DNA from: an uncultured Prevotellaceae bacterium
GTDB taxonomy: Bacteria > Bacteroidota > Bacteroidia > Bacteroidales > Bacteroidaceae
Direction: 5' to 3'
NCBI GenBank assembly: GCA_902788605.1
Contig: CADAKX010000052.1
Coordinates: 1-32,757, forward strand
DNA length: 32,757 nt
Shown here piece after piece: positions 22,344 to 28,780 of the stretch (positions are counted from its first letter, which is position 1; every line of letters starts with the position of its first letter). Both the position numbers and the translations under genes were made by a program. The notes under the pieces are model-generated. The model had not been told where the DNA came from. It worked only from the letters and a program-made list of their open reading frames with translations, and ran no database searches.

Positions 22344-23834
22344 ATGAAAAAGATTGTTTTATTTATGATGACTATGATGCTTGCCGTGGCATCATGGGCA
22401 CAGACAGGCGAGGTGGTGACCCCGCCAGCAGGATTACAAGCCGAGGAGTGGTTGTTGACAGCACAGCGCTACGACCCCACACAGTACACCGTAGATGCTG
22501 TTCAGACGTTGTACATCGGTGTGGACGGTCAGGATGTTTATGTGAAGGGATTGAACCTCTATCTGCCTGAGGCATGGGTGAAGGGTTCTATTGTGAATGG
22601 CCAGGCAACTTTTGCTGCCAATCAGTATTATGGTCCTTTGGCTGATGATGAAGGTACCAGCTATGACACCTATTTCGCTGGTTGCGATGCCTCATGGTTT
22701 GATGGCGTTTCTACATTGACACCCGCTGACGTGACTTTCACCATCAACGAGGCTGGCGACCGCTGGACTACAACTTCTGTACTGGTGGTGAATACCCTGA
22801 CCGATGGTATTGCGGGCTTCGATTTCCTGAAGGATGTGGTTCTTGCTAAGCCTCATGATGTGGCTGCCACACCCAAGGCCCCCACGATTGCTTACTATAT
22901 GCCTTATGATAACGAGGAAGGCTATGGTGGTATCTCCTTGAATTTCCCGCCAGTTGATGTGGATGGCAATCCGTTGATGACCAGTAAACTGAGCTATATT
23001 ATATATAAAGATGTGGAGAGACTCTGTTCGCCTATTATGATTCCTGCTCTTCAGGAAGATGGTGAGACCTTCGTGGATATGATGGAGATCCCTTACAACT
23101 TCACCGATGGCTATAATATCGAGGCCCATGGTCTTGCCGCCTATTTCTACGAGCCCAGTAATACCTTCAATGCTATTGGGGTGAAAGCTATCTATCGTGG
23201 CGGCGATGAGGTGCGTTTGTCAGATATCACCTGGTTGAACCTCATGCCTTATGCTGACGAGTCAACGGTGTTTGACTTCAATGCACTGGACAAGGATACT
23301 ACTCCTTATTCTACCAGTTCTTCTGGCGCTGGTGACATCACCTCGGATAAAGTGTTAAAGCAGGGAGATGTCACACTGACTGTCTCACCCTGCGAGGGAG
23401 GTAACACGCCTAACCGTTATTGGCTTGACTACAACCTTCAGGCTATTCAGTTACGTCTTTATGGTGGTAAGCTGACTTTCGAGGTGCCTGCTAACAGCAC
23501 CATCGAAAAGATGTATTTCTTTGCAGGCGACTGGAATGACTACAATGAGTTTGACAGTGGAGAGTTCTCTGATGATCTGGTGTGGACGGGTTCTGCTCAG
23601 AAGGTGGTGCTCACCATTGATAACAGTAAGCCCAACACCAAGTTGAACAAGATTGCAGTAGTGGTTAAGGAAGACCTCACAGGCATCAGTACCGTCAATG
23701 AGGTGCCGGTTGAGACGATGCGTACTTTCGACCTTCTGGGACGTGAGGTTCGTAACACTGTTAAGGGCCTGGTTGTTGAACAGGTACGTATGGCCGATGG
23801 TCGGATGAAAATGATTAAACGCATGCGTAAATAA
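22344..23834 (+). CDS. Exported protein with PPAGL-type domain and C-terminal sorting-like tail
   Basis: 496 residues. Signal peptide MKKIVLFMMTMMLAVASWAQ is followed at once by a domain starting TPPAGLQAEEWLLTAQRY and containing YIGVDGQDVYVKGLNLYLPE and WVKGSIVNGQATFAANQYYG, clearly homologous to residues about 298-430 of the giant protein at 14938. A long mixed middle region contains FPPVDVDGNPL, suggesting an FN3-like stretch. A beta-rich C-terminal region ends with FDLLGREVRNTVKGLVVEQVRM, comparable to the tails of its neighbours. The function is unknown; the location and tail suggest a surface or released protein. It has its own promoter and follows a terminator. Confidence 0.82.
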   Translation: MKKIVLFMMTMMLAVASWAQTGEVVTPPAGLQAEEWLLTAQRYDPTQYTVDAVQTLYIGVDGQDVYVKGLNLYLPEAWVKGSIVNGQATFAANQYYGPLADDEGTSYDTYFAGCDASWFDGVSTLTPADVTFTINEAGDRWTTTSVLVVNTLTDGIAGFDFLKDVVLAKPHDVAATPKAPTIAYYMPYDNEEGYGGISLNFPPVDVDGNPLMTSKLSYIIYKDVERLCSPIMIPALQEDGETFVDMMEIPYNFTDGYNIEAHGLAAYFYEPSNTFNAIGVKAIYRGGDEVRLSDITWLNLMPYADESTVFDFNALDKDTTPYSTSSSGAGDITSDKVLKQGDVTLTVSPCEGGNTPNRYWLDYNLQAIQLRLYGGKLTFEVPANSTIEKMYFFAGDWNDYNEFDSGEFSDDLVWTGSAQKVVLTIDNSKPNTKLNKIAVVVKEDLTGISTVNEVPVETMRTFDLLGREVRNTVKGLVVEQVRMADGRMKMIKRMRK

Positions 23835-23867
23835 TTAGATAAAAGTTAAATAATTATAAAAAACGGG

Positions 23868-23920
23868 CTGCAAAGGCTACTGCATACTCAAAAAAAAGAG
23901 AAAAAGCAGTACCTTTGCAG
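23868..23920. repeat. Inverted repeat overlapping the rplM promoter
   Basis: CTGCAAAGGCTACTGC (23868-23883) and GCAGTACCTTTGCAG (23906-23920) are inverted copies with a single-base bulge and a 22-base, A-rich spacer. The right arm contains the -7 box of the ribosomal operon, so the box sits in one arm of a potential cruciform. Confidence 0.8.
23910..23917 (+). promoter_or_regulatory. -7 box of the rplM-rpsI operon
   Basis: TACCTTTG followed by CAG matches the consensus exactly. The predicted start, about seven bases downstream, coincides with the first base of the structured leader. Confidence 0.8.
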
Positions 23921-23921
23921 T

Positions 23922-24009
23922 CCGATTATTAGGGGAGAGTCTTAGAATCCCCGCGGGCGTCGTGTAAATAGTGCCTATCTTTGGCCGGAAGGCACGGTTT
24001 GTGAATCGG
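23922..24009 (+). ncRNA. Candidate structured leader RNA of rplM-rpsI (three-way-junction type)
   Basis: The 5' untranslated region is about 145 bases. CCGATT (23922-23927) pairs with AATCGG (24004-24009) as a closing stem. Inside, GGGGA (23932-23936) pairs with TCCCC (23948-23952) and GTGCC (23971-23975) pairs with GGCAC (23991-23995). A GC-rich linker, CGCGGGCGTCGTG, lies between the two hairpins. This is a compact fold right at the predicted transcript start, as expected for an autoregulatory ribosomal-protein leader. The pairing was found by eye, and no family assignment was possible. Confidence 0.6.
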
Positions 24010-24068
24010 CGTTCAAATCACAACTTTATAAAGTAAAAAACTGTTTTTTAGTAAATTTAAACGAAGAA

Positions 24069-24530
24069 ATGAACACTTTAAGTTACAAGACCGTCTCAAT
24101 TAACAAAGAGACAGCCAAGAAGGAGTGGGTCGTTATCGATGCTACCGATCAGGTGGTTGGTCGTCTCGCTTCAAAGGTCGCCAAACTGATTCGCGGTAAG
24201 TATAAGCCAAGTTTCACTCCGCACGTTGATTGTGGCGACAATGTTATCATCATCAATGCTGCCAAGGTGAAGTTCACCGGCAAGAAGGAAACCGATAAGG
24301 TTTACACACGTTATACTGGCTATCCTGGTGGTCAGCGTTTCAATACTCCTGCAGAGTTGCGCAAGCGTCCTGATGGAATTGATCGCATCCTCCGTCACGC
24401 CGTGAAGGGCATGCTGCCCAAGGGTCCCCTCGGTCGCAGCCTGCTGAACAACCTCTATATCTATGAGGGAACAGAACACAAGCACGAGGCTCAGCAGCCA
24501 AAGGCTATTGATATTAACCAGTATAAATAA
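24069..24530 (+). CDS. rplM: 50S ribosomal protein L13
   Basis: 153 residues. The L13 signature segments are visible: WVVIDATDQVVGRLASKVAK at the N terminus, the RGKYKPSFTPHVDCGDNVI block, and RTGY-type YTRYTGYPGGQ. The end NLYIYEGTEHKHEAQQPKAI is characteristic. L13 is an early-assembly protein of the large subunit. The gene is the first of the rplM-rpsI pair and lies behind a structured leader, which makes feedback control by L13 or S9 plausible. The ATG at 24069 gives the standard N terminus. Confidence 0.98.
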   Translation: MNTLSYKTVSINKETAKKEWVVIDATDQVVGRLASKVAKLIRGKYKPSFTPHVDCGDNVIIINAAKVKFTGKKETDKVYTRYTGYPGGQRFNTPAELRKRPDGIDRILRHAVKGMLPKGPLGRSLLNNLYIYEGTEHKHEAQQPKAIDINQYK

Positions 24531-24540
24531 TAAATAGGAG

Positions 24541-24927
24541 ATGGAAGTAATTAACGCAATCGGTCGTCGTAAGAGCTCAGTGGCTCGCGTTTATCTGTCA
24601 GAAGGTACTGGCAAGATCACGATCAATAAGAAAGACTTAACCGAATATTTCCCCTCTGCCATTCTGCAGTATGTGGTAAAGCAGCCCCTGAACCTGCTGG
24701 AGTGTGCCGAGAAGTATGACATCAAGGTTAACCTCGACGGTGGTGGTTTCACAGGTCAGAGTCAGGCTCTTCGTTTGGCTATCGCCCGTGCACTGGTCAA
24801 GATTAATGCTGATGATAAGAAGACTCTGAAGATGCAGGGCTTCCTCACACGTGACAGCCGTGAGGTAGAGCGTAAGAAGCCCGGTCGTCCCAAGGCACGT
24901 CGTCGCTTCCAGTTCAGTAAGCGTTAA
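24541..24927 (+). CDS. rpsI: 30S ribosomal protein S9
   Basis: 128 residues. It begins MEVINAIGRRKSSVARVYL, contains the family segment GGGFTGQSQALRLAIARAL, and ends with the basic tail GRPKARRRFQFSKR whose last Arg reaches the ribosomal P site in known structures. It is separated from rplM by ten bases, the almost universal rplM-rpsI order. Its length and ends are normal. Confidence 0.98.
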   Translation: MEVINAIGRRKSSVARVYLSEGTGKITINKKDLTEYFPSAILQYVVKQPLNLLECAEKYDIKVNLDGGGFTGQSQALRLAIARALVKINADDKKTLKMQGFLTRDSREVERKKPGRPKARRRFQFSKR

Positions 24928-25050
24928 TCCTGCTGAACAATCAAGCGATAGTTTAGTATCTAAACCTGTTGGATTCCATTGGACTACCATCGGGCTGATT
25001 CTAACAAGAATTAAAAAGAAAGTAAACAACAAAATTAAAGAATTAAAAAA
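24928..25050 (+). other. rpsI-rpsB intergenic region with possible S2 leader structure
   Basis: The 123-base gap contains the hairpin GTTTAG/CTAAAC (24951-24956 and 24960-24965, 3-base loop) followed by repeated TTGGA motifs (TTGGATTCCATTGGACTACC). No T-run follows the hairpin, so termination is unlikely. An S2-binding leader controlling rpsB-tsf is possible, as in other bacteria where S2 regulates this operon, but nothing beyond the small hairpin is clear. No consensus promoter was seen. Confidence 0.4.
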
Positions 25051-25866
25051 ATGGCAAGAACAAATTTTGATATGCTGCTGCAGGCTGGCTGCCACTTCGG
25101 TCACCTGAAGCGTAAGTGGAACCCCGCCATGGCTCCCTACATTTACTCTGAGCGTAATGGTATTCACATCATCGACCTCCACAAGACTGTTGTTAAGGTT
25201 GACGAGGCTGCTGAGGCTCTGAAGAATATCGCCCGTCAGGGTAAGAAAATCCTCTTCGTAGGTACTAAGAAACAGACTAAGGAAGTGATTGCCGAGAAGG
25301 CAACCAGCGTAAATATGCCTTATGTGATTGAGCGTTGGCCCGGCGGTATGCTCACCAACTTCCCCACCATCCGCAAGGCAGTGAAGAAGATGGCCAATAT
25401 CGATAAGCTGATGCAGGACGGTACCTATGGTAACCTGTCAAAGCGTGAGCTGCTGCAGATTACTCGTCAGCGTGCTAAGCTGGAGAAGAACCTCGGTTCT
25501 ATCGCCGACCTGACCCGTCTGCCCAGCGCTCTGTTCGTGGTTGACGTGATGAAGGAGAACATCGCCGTTAAGGAGGCAAACCGTCTGGGTATCCCCGTGT
25601 TCGGTATTGTTGATACCAACAGCGATCCTAAGAACATCGACTACATCATCCCCGCAAACGATGACGCTAAGGACAGCGTTGAGGTAATCCTCGCTGCTTG
25701 CTGCGCCGCTGTTGCTGAGGGTCTCGAGGAGCGCAAGGCTGAGAAGGCTGACGAGAAGGCAGCTGAGGCTCAGTCTGAAGAGGTTGCTGAGGCTAAGCCC
25801 AAGCGCGTTCGCAAGGCTCGCAAGGAAGAGGCTCCCGCAGAGGAGGCTGCTCCTGCTGCAGAGTAA
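25051..25866 (+). CDS. rpsB: 30S ribosomal protein S2 with charged Ala/Glu/Lys-rich tail
   Basis: 271 residues. Conserved S2 blocks are present: LLQAGCHFGHLKRKWNPAMA, YIYSERNGIHIIDLHKT, ILFVGTKKQTKEVI, RWPGGMLTNFPTIR and DTNSDPKNIDYIIPANDDA. After about residue 225 the protein has a low-complexity tail (AEKADEKAAEAQSEE, KPKRVRKARKEEAPAEE) of about 45 residues, which many Bacteroidetes S2 proteins carry and which is likely disordered. The usual partner tsf follows after 85 bases. Confidence 0.98.
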   Translation: MARTNFDMLLQAGCHFGHLKRKWNPAMAPYIYSERNGIHIIDLHKTVVKVDEAAEALKNIARQGKKILFVGTKKQTKEVIAEKATSVNMPYVIERWPGGMLTNFPTIRKAVKKMANIDKLMQDGTYGNLSKRELLQITRQRAKLEKNLGSIADLTRLPSALFVVDVMKENIAVKEANRLGIPVFGIVDTNSDPKNIDYIIPANDDAKDSVEVILAACCAAVAEGLEERKAEKADEKAAEAQSEEVAEAKPKRVRKARKEEAPAEEAAPAAE

Positions 25867-25904
25867 ACCCATCCCCAACCCCTCCCACTGGGAGGGGAGG
25901 TTTA
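25864..25904. repeat. CCCCTCCC/GGGAGGGG hairpin between rpsB and tsf
   Basis: CCCCTCCC (25879-25886) pairs with GGGAGGGG (25890-25897) across a 3-base loop. An outer stem TAAACC (25864-25869) pairs with GGTTTA (25899-25904), leaving a C-rich bulge on the left. I recognise this type of C/G-rich hairpin as a frequent interspersed intergenic element in Bacteroidales genomes (a reading frame through it gives N-P-S-H-W-E-G). It could act as an attenuator; there is no strong T-run. Confidence 0.78.
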
Positions 25905-25951
25905 ATTAGACAATTTCATTATTAATCAGAAATTTGAAATTTTAGAATAAA

Positions 25952-26947
25952 ATGGCTATTTCAATTGACGATATCAAAAAGCTTCGCGCAATGACCGGTG
26001 CTGGTCTGGCTGACGTGAAGAAGGCCCTGACTGAGGCTGATGGTGATTTCGACCGTGCCAAGGAGTTGCTCCGTGAGCGTGGTCTGGCTATCGCCGCTAA
26101 GCGTTCAGACCGTGAGACCTCTAATGGTTGTGTACTGGCAAAGGTAGAGAATGGCTTTGGTGCCATCATCGCCTTGAAGTGCGAGACCGACTTCGTGGCT
26201 AACGGTGCTGACTTCATCGCCCTGACCAAGAGCATTCTTGATGCTGCTGTGGCTAACAAGTGCAAGACTCTGGATGAGGTGAAGGAACTCGACATCAACG
26301 GTCAGAAGGCTCAGGACGCTGTTACTCAGCGCTCAGGTATCACTGGTGAGAAGATGGAGCTCGATGGCTACCAGACTCTCGAGGGTGCCAACATCGAGGC
26401 TTACGACCACATGGGTAAGCACACTCTGTGCACCATGGTTCAGACCAACAAGGAGAACAGCGAGGCTGGTCACAAGCTGGCCATGCAGGTAGCTGCCATG
26501 AAGCCCGTTGCTCTGAATGCCGAGGCTGTTGATCAGAAGATTCTCGACGAGGAGTACAAGACTGCTGTTGAGAAGACCAAGCTCGAGCAGGTTGAGAAGT
26601 TCGTAGAGATGAAGTTGAAGAAGGCTGGTTTGAACCCCAACCTCGTTGACAGCGAAGATCACATCGAGAGCAACATCAACAAGGGCTGGCTCACCAAGGA
26701 GCAGGCTGATGAGGCTCGTAAGATTATCGCTGACGCTAAGGTAGAGGGTGAGGCTCAGCTGAAGATGCAGATGATTGAGAACATCGCTAAGGGACGCGTT
26801 CAGAAGTTCCTGAAGGAGAACTGCTTGGTTGACCAGGAGTTCCAGTTCGGCGATGGTGACAAGGCTACTGTTGCTCAGTGGCTGAAGGCTCAGGATAAGG
26901 AGCTCGAGATCACTGCTTTCCGTCGCTTTACACTTGTTGCAGAATAA
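25952..26947 (+). CDS. tsf: Elongation factor Ts
   Basis: 331 residues, the normal Bacteroidetes length. The N-terminal UBA-like domain reads DIKKLRAMTGAGLADVKKAL. It is followed by ALKCETDFVANGADF, the EF-Tu-contacting core with TDFV motif, and later segments LEGANIEAYDHMGKHTLCTM and VEMKLKKAGLNP. EF-Ts regenerates EF-Tu-GTP. It lies after rpsB as in most bacteria, separated by the G/C-rich hairpin. Its terminator merges with the promoter of the next operon. Confidence 0.98.
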   Translation: MAISIDDIKKLRAMTGAGLADVKKALTEADGDFDRAKELLRERGLAIAAKRSDRETSNGCVLAKVENGFGAIIALKCETDFVANGADFIALTKSILDAAVANKCKTLDEVKELDINGQKAQDAVTQRSGITGEKMELDGYQTLEGANIEAYDHMGKHTLCTMVQTNKENSEAGHKLAMQVAAMKPVALNAEAVDQKILDEEYKTAVEKTKLEQVEKFVEMKLKKAGLNPNLVDSEDHIESNINKGWLTKEQADEARKIIADAKVEGEAQLKMQMIENIAKGRVQKFLKENCLVDQEFQFGDGDKATVAQWLKAQDKELEITAFRRFTLVAE

Positions 26948-26971
26948 TTTTCTACAAAAGTATAAAAAATG

Positions 26972-27004
26972 AATCGGCATTGTTTGCGCAATGCCGATTT
27001 TTTT
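26972..27004 (+). terminator. Rho-independent terminator of the ribosomal operon
   Basis: AATCGGCATTG (26972-26982) pairs perfectly with CAATGCCGATT (26989-26999) around the loop TTTGCG, followed by a T-run to 27004. The loop and the tract are shared with the next promoter. Confidence 0.93.
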
Positions 27005-27013
27005 GTATCTTTG
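26983..27013 (+). promoter_or_regulatory. Promoter of the partner-switching operon, embedded in the tsf terminator
   Basis: The -33 box TTTG (26983-26986) lies in the terminator loop. A 19-base spacer formed by the 3' stem and T-run leads to the -7 box TATCTTTG (27006-27013). Both boxes match the consensus and the spacing is ideal. The start codon is 30 bases downstream. Confidence 0.78.
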
Positions 27014-27042
27014 CACCCAGATAGATACCTAATGATAATGAC

Positions 27043-27456
27043 ATGAGAAAGGAAATTCGCATTAAGAACCAGGTTGAGGAGCTTGATCGTGTGGCTCGTT
27101 TCATCGAGGAAATCGGTGAAGAGTTGGGTCTCGACATGGAGTTACAGATGAACCTGAACCTGGTGATGGAAGAAATGGTTTCCAACGTCATCTTCTATGC
27201 CTATCCCAAGAAAGCAGATGCAACCATTGAGTTGATGGCAGAGAGTGACGGTAAGGAACTGACTTTTGTTCTGAGCGATCAAGGGCGAGCGTTTGACCCT
27301 ACTCTGAAGGAAGATACCGACATGGACGTTAACCCAGCCGAGCGTGAGTTGGGAGGCATGGGCATCTTTATTGTGAAGAATATTATGAATCAGGTAACCT
27401 ACCAGCGTCTAGAGGGCAAGAACCTGCTAACCATGAAAAAAGAAATCGTTAATTGA
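27043..27456 (+). CDS. RsbW-like anti-sigma factor / serine kinase (HATPase_c)
   Basis: 137 residues, all one GHKL ATPase domain of the RsbW/SpoIIAB class. The N box is NLNLVMEEMVSNVIFYAY with Glu and Asn in place, the G1 box is LSDQGRAFDPT and the G2-like loop is GGMGIFIVKNIMN. Such proteins phosphorylate a STAS-domain partner and, when free, hold a sigma factor or another target. The STAS partner is encoded 12 bases downstream. No sigma factor gene is adjacent, so the target is unknown. It is transcribed from a promoter within the preceding terminator. Confidence 0.92.
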   Translation: MRKEIRIKNQVEELDRVARFIEEIGEELGLDMELQMNLNLVMEEMVSNVIFYAYPKKADATIELMAESDGKELTFVLSDQGRAFDPTLKEDTDMDVNPAERELGGMGIFIVKNIMNQVTYQRLEGKNLLTMKKEIVN

Positions 27457-27468
27457 AAAGTTAAAGCT

Positions 27469-27777
27469 ATGACACAGATATTGAAAGAAGATGGAAAGAC
27501 CATCATAAAGACCGGTAGTCGCATTGATACCATTAATGCCCCTCAGTTTGAGAAAGATATTGAACCAGCTATCCAAGAGGCCGGTGTCGATTTGGTTATG
27601 GACTGCGACGAGTTATCGTATATGGCCAGTTCAGGTCTGCGTATCATCCAGAAGACGATGCGTGCAGTGATGATGAAGCGTGGTAAGTTCAAGATGGTTA
27701 ATGTGAGTCCTGAGATTTACAAGGTGCTGAATATGACGGGCTTCACCAAGTTTATGGCTGTAGAACAGAAAGCATAA
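27469..27777 (+). CDS. STAS-domain anti-sigma factor antagonist (RsbV/SpoIIAA-like)
   Basis: 102 residues forming one STAS domain: strand KTIIKTGSRIDTINAPQFEKD, strand VDLVMDCDELSYMASSGLRI and helix IIQKTMRAVMMKRGKFKMVN. Ser54 and Ser55 in MASSGLR lie where antagonists of this class are phosphorylated by their kinase. The protein should cycle between phosphorylated (inactive) and free (binding the RsbW-like kinase) forms. It sits between the kinase gene and a histidine kinase gene with gaps of 12 and 9 bases, a clear operon. No PP2C phosphatase that would reactivate it is in view. Confidence 0.92.
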   Translation: MTQILKEDGKTIIKTGSRIDTINAPQFEKDIEPAIQEAGVDLVMDCDELSYMASSGLRIIQKTMRAVMMKRGKFKMVNVSPEIYKVLNMTGFTKFMAVEQKA

Positions 27778-27786
27778 CTATAACTA

Positions 27787-28701
27787 ATGGCTGAGGATAT
27801 CAAGCAGCTCCGTGAAGAACTGGAGCAGTTGCGTGAGGACTATAATACCTTGGAGCATAACTTCGACATCATGTCGGAAGGCTATCAAGAGTCACTCCTG
27901 CTTTACGACAAGCTGGAGGAGACCTACCATGAGTTGGAGGAGACCAACAAACAGTTGGAGGTCGCCCGTTGTCGCGCAGAGGAAGCTTCACGTATGAAGA
28001 CCAACTTCATTCAGCAGATATCCCACGAGATCCGCACGCCGCTGAATATCCTCAATGGCTTTACGCAGATTCTCACCACGCCAGGCATGGAACTTGATGC
28101 CACCACGCAGCAGGAGGTGACCAAGGGTATTGATGACAATACCAATCGCATCACCTCGTTGGTCAACAAAATGCTTGAGTTGGCCGATGCCAATAGCAGT
28201 ACGGAGTTAGAGCGTACTGATAATGTACTGGCTGTACAGATTGCTGCCCAGGCTGCCGATGAGAGTCGTATCACTGTTGCTTCTCATCTTGTCTTCGACC
28301 TTGACATGACTGAGGGAGCCGATATGGCGATGCTTCAGACCAATCTGCAGCAGGCCACGCGTGCCCTTTCGCTGTTGCTCGACAATGCCCGTAAGTTCAC
28401 CCAGCCAGCCGAGGCTGCTGTGAATGCTGGTGCCGAGGTGAAGCAGGGTAGGGTGGTGTTGCGTCTTGCCATAGAGAATCAGATGTTGAACTTCATCGTT
28501 GAGGACAACGGCATTGGTGTTCCTGTTGACGAGGCAGAACATATCTTTGATGAGTTTGTCCAACTCGATGACTATTATGATGGCACTGGTATCGGCCTCA
28601 CTGTAGCTCGCAGTATTGCGCGTCGACTCGGGGGCAATATCGTGCTTGATACCTCTTATACCGACGGTGCTCGCTTTGTTTTAAGTTTACCACTCAATTA
28701 A
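27787..28701 (+). CDS. Soluble histidine kinase with N-terminal coiled coil
   Basis: 304 residues, no signal peptide or membrane segment. Residues 1 to about 65 are a charged coiled coil (EELEQLREDYNTLEHNF, EETYHELEETNKQLE). The HisKA domain has the H box FIQQISHEIRTPLNIL with phospho-acceptor His80. The ATPase domain has the N box LSLLLDNARKFTQP, G1 VEDNGIGVP and G2 GTGIGLTVARSIARRLGG. No receiver domain or response regulator gene lies nearby, so the phosphate acceptor is unknown. As the last gene of the operon with the RsbW- and RsbV-like proteins it probably feeds a signal into, or is controlled by, the partner switch. Confidence 0.92.
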   Translation: MAEDIKQLREELEQLREDYNTLEHNFDIMSEGYQESLLLYDKLEETYHELEETNKQLEVARCRAEEASRMKTNFIQQISHEIRTPLNILNGFTQILTTPGMELDATTQQEVTKGIDDNTNRITSLVNKMLELADANSSTELERTDNVLAVQIAAQAADESRITVASHLVFDLDMTEGADMAMLQTNLQQATRALSLLLDNARKFTQPAEAAVNAGAEVKQGRVVLRLAIENQMLNFIVEDNGIGVPVDEAEHIFDEFVQLDDYYDGTGIGLTVARSIARRLGGNIVLDTSYTDGARFVLSLPLN

Positions 28702-28780
28702 AATACTTTTTGCCACAAACCCTGTTGATGAGACCATTATCGAATAATAACATAATTTATTAACCAAAAACAGTTACATT

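Noticed and set aside
23597-23824. 75-codon minus-strand frame near the end of the exported protein
   Set aside because: It is fully antisense to the sorting-type tail and Ser/Thr/Leu-rich, typical of a shadow.
25712-25909. 65-codon frame overlapping the end of rpsB
   Set aside because: It is an Arg/Leu-rich shadow of the low-complexity S2 tail that runs into the intergenic C/G-rich hairpin.
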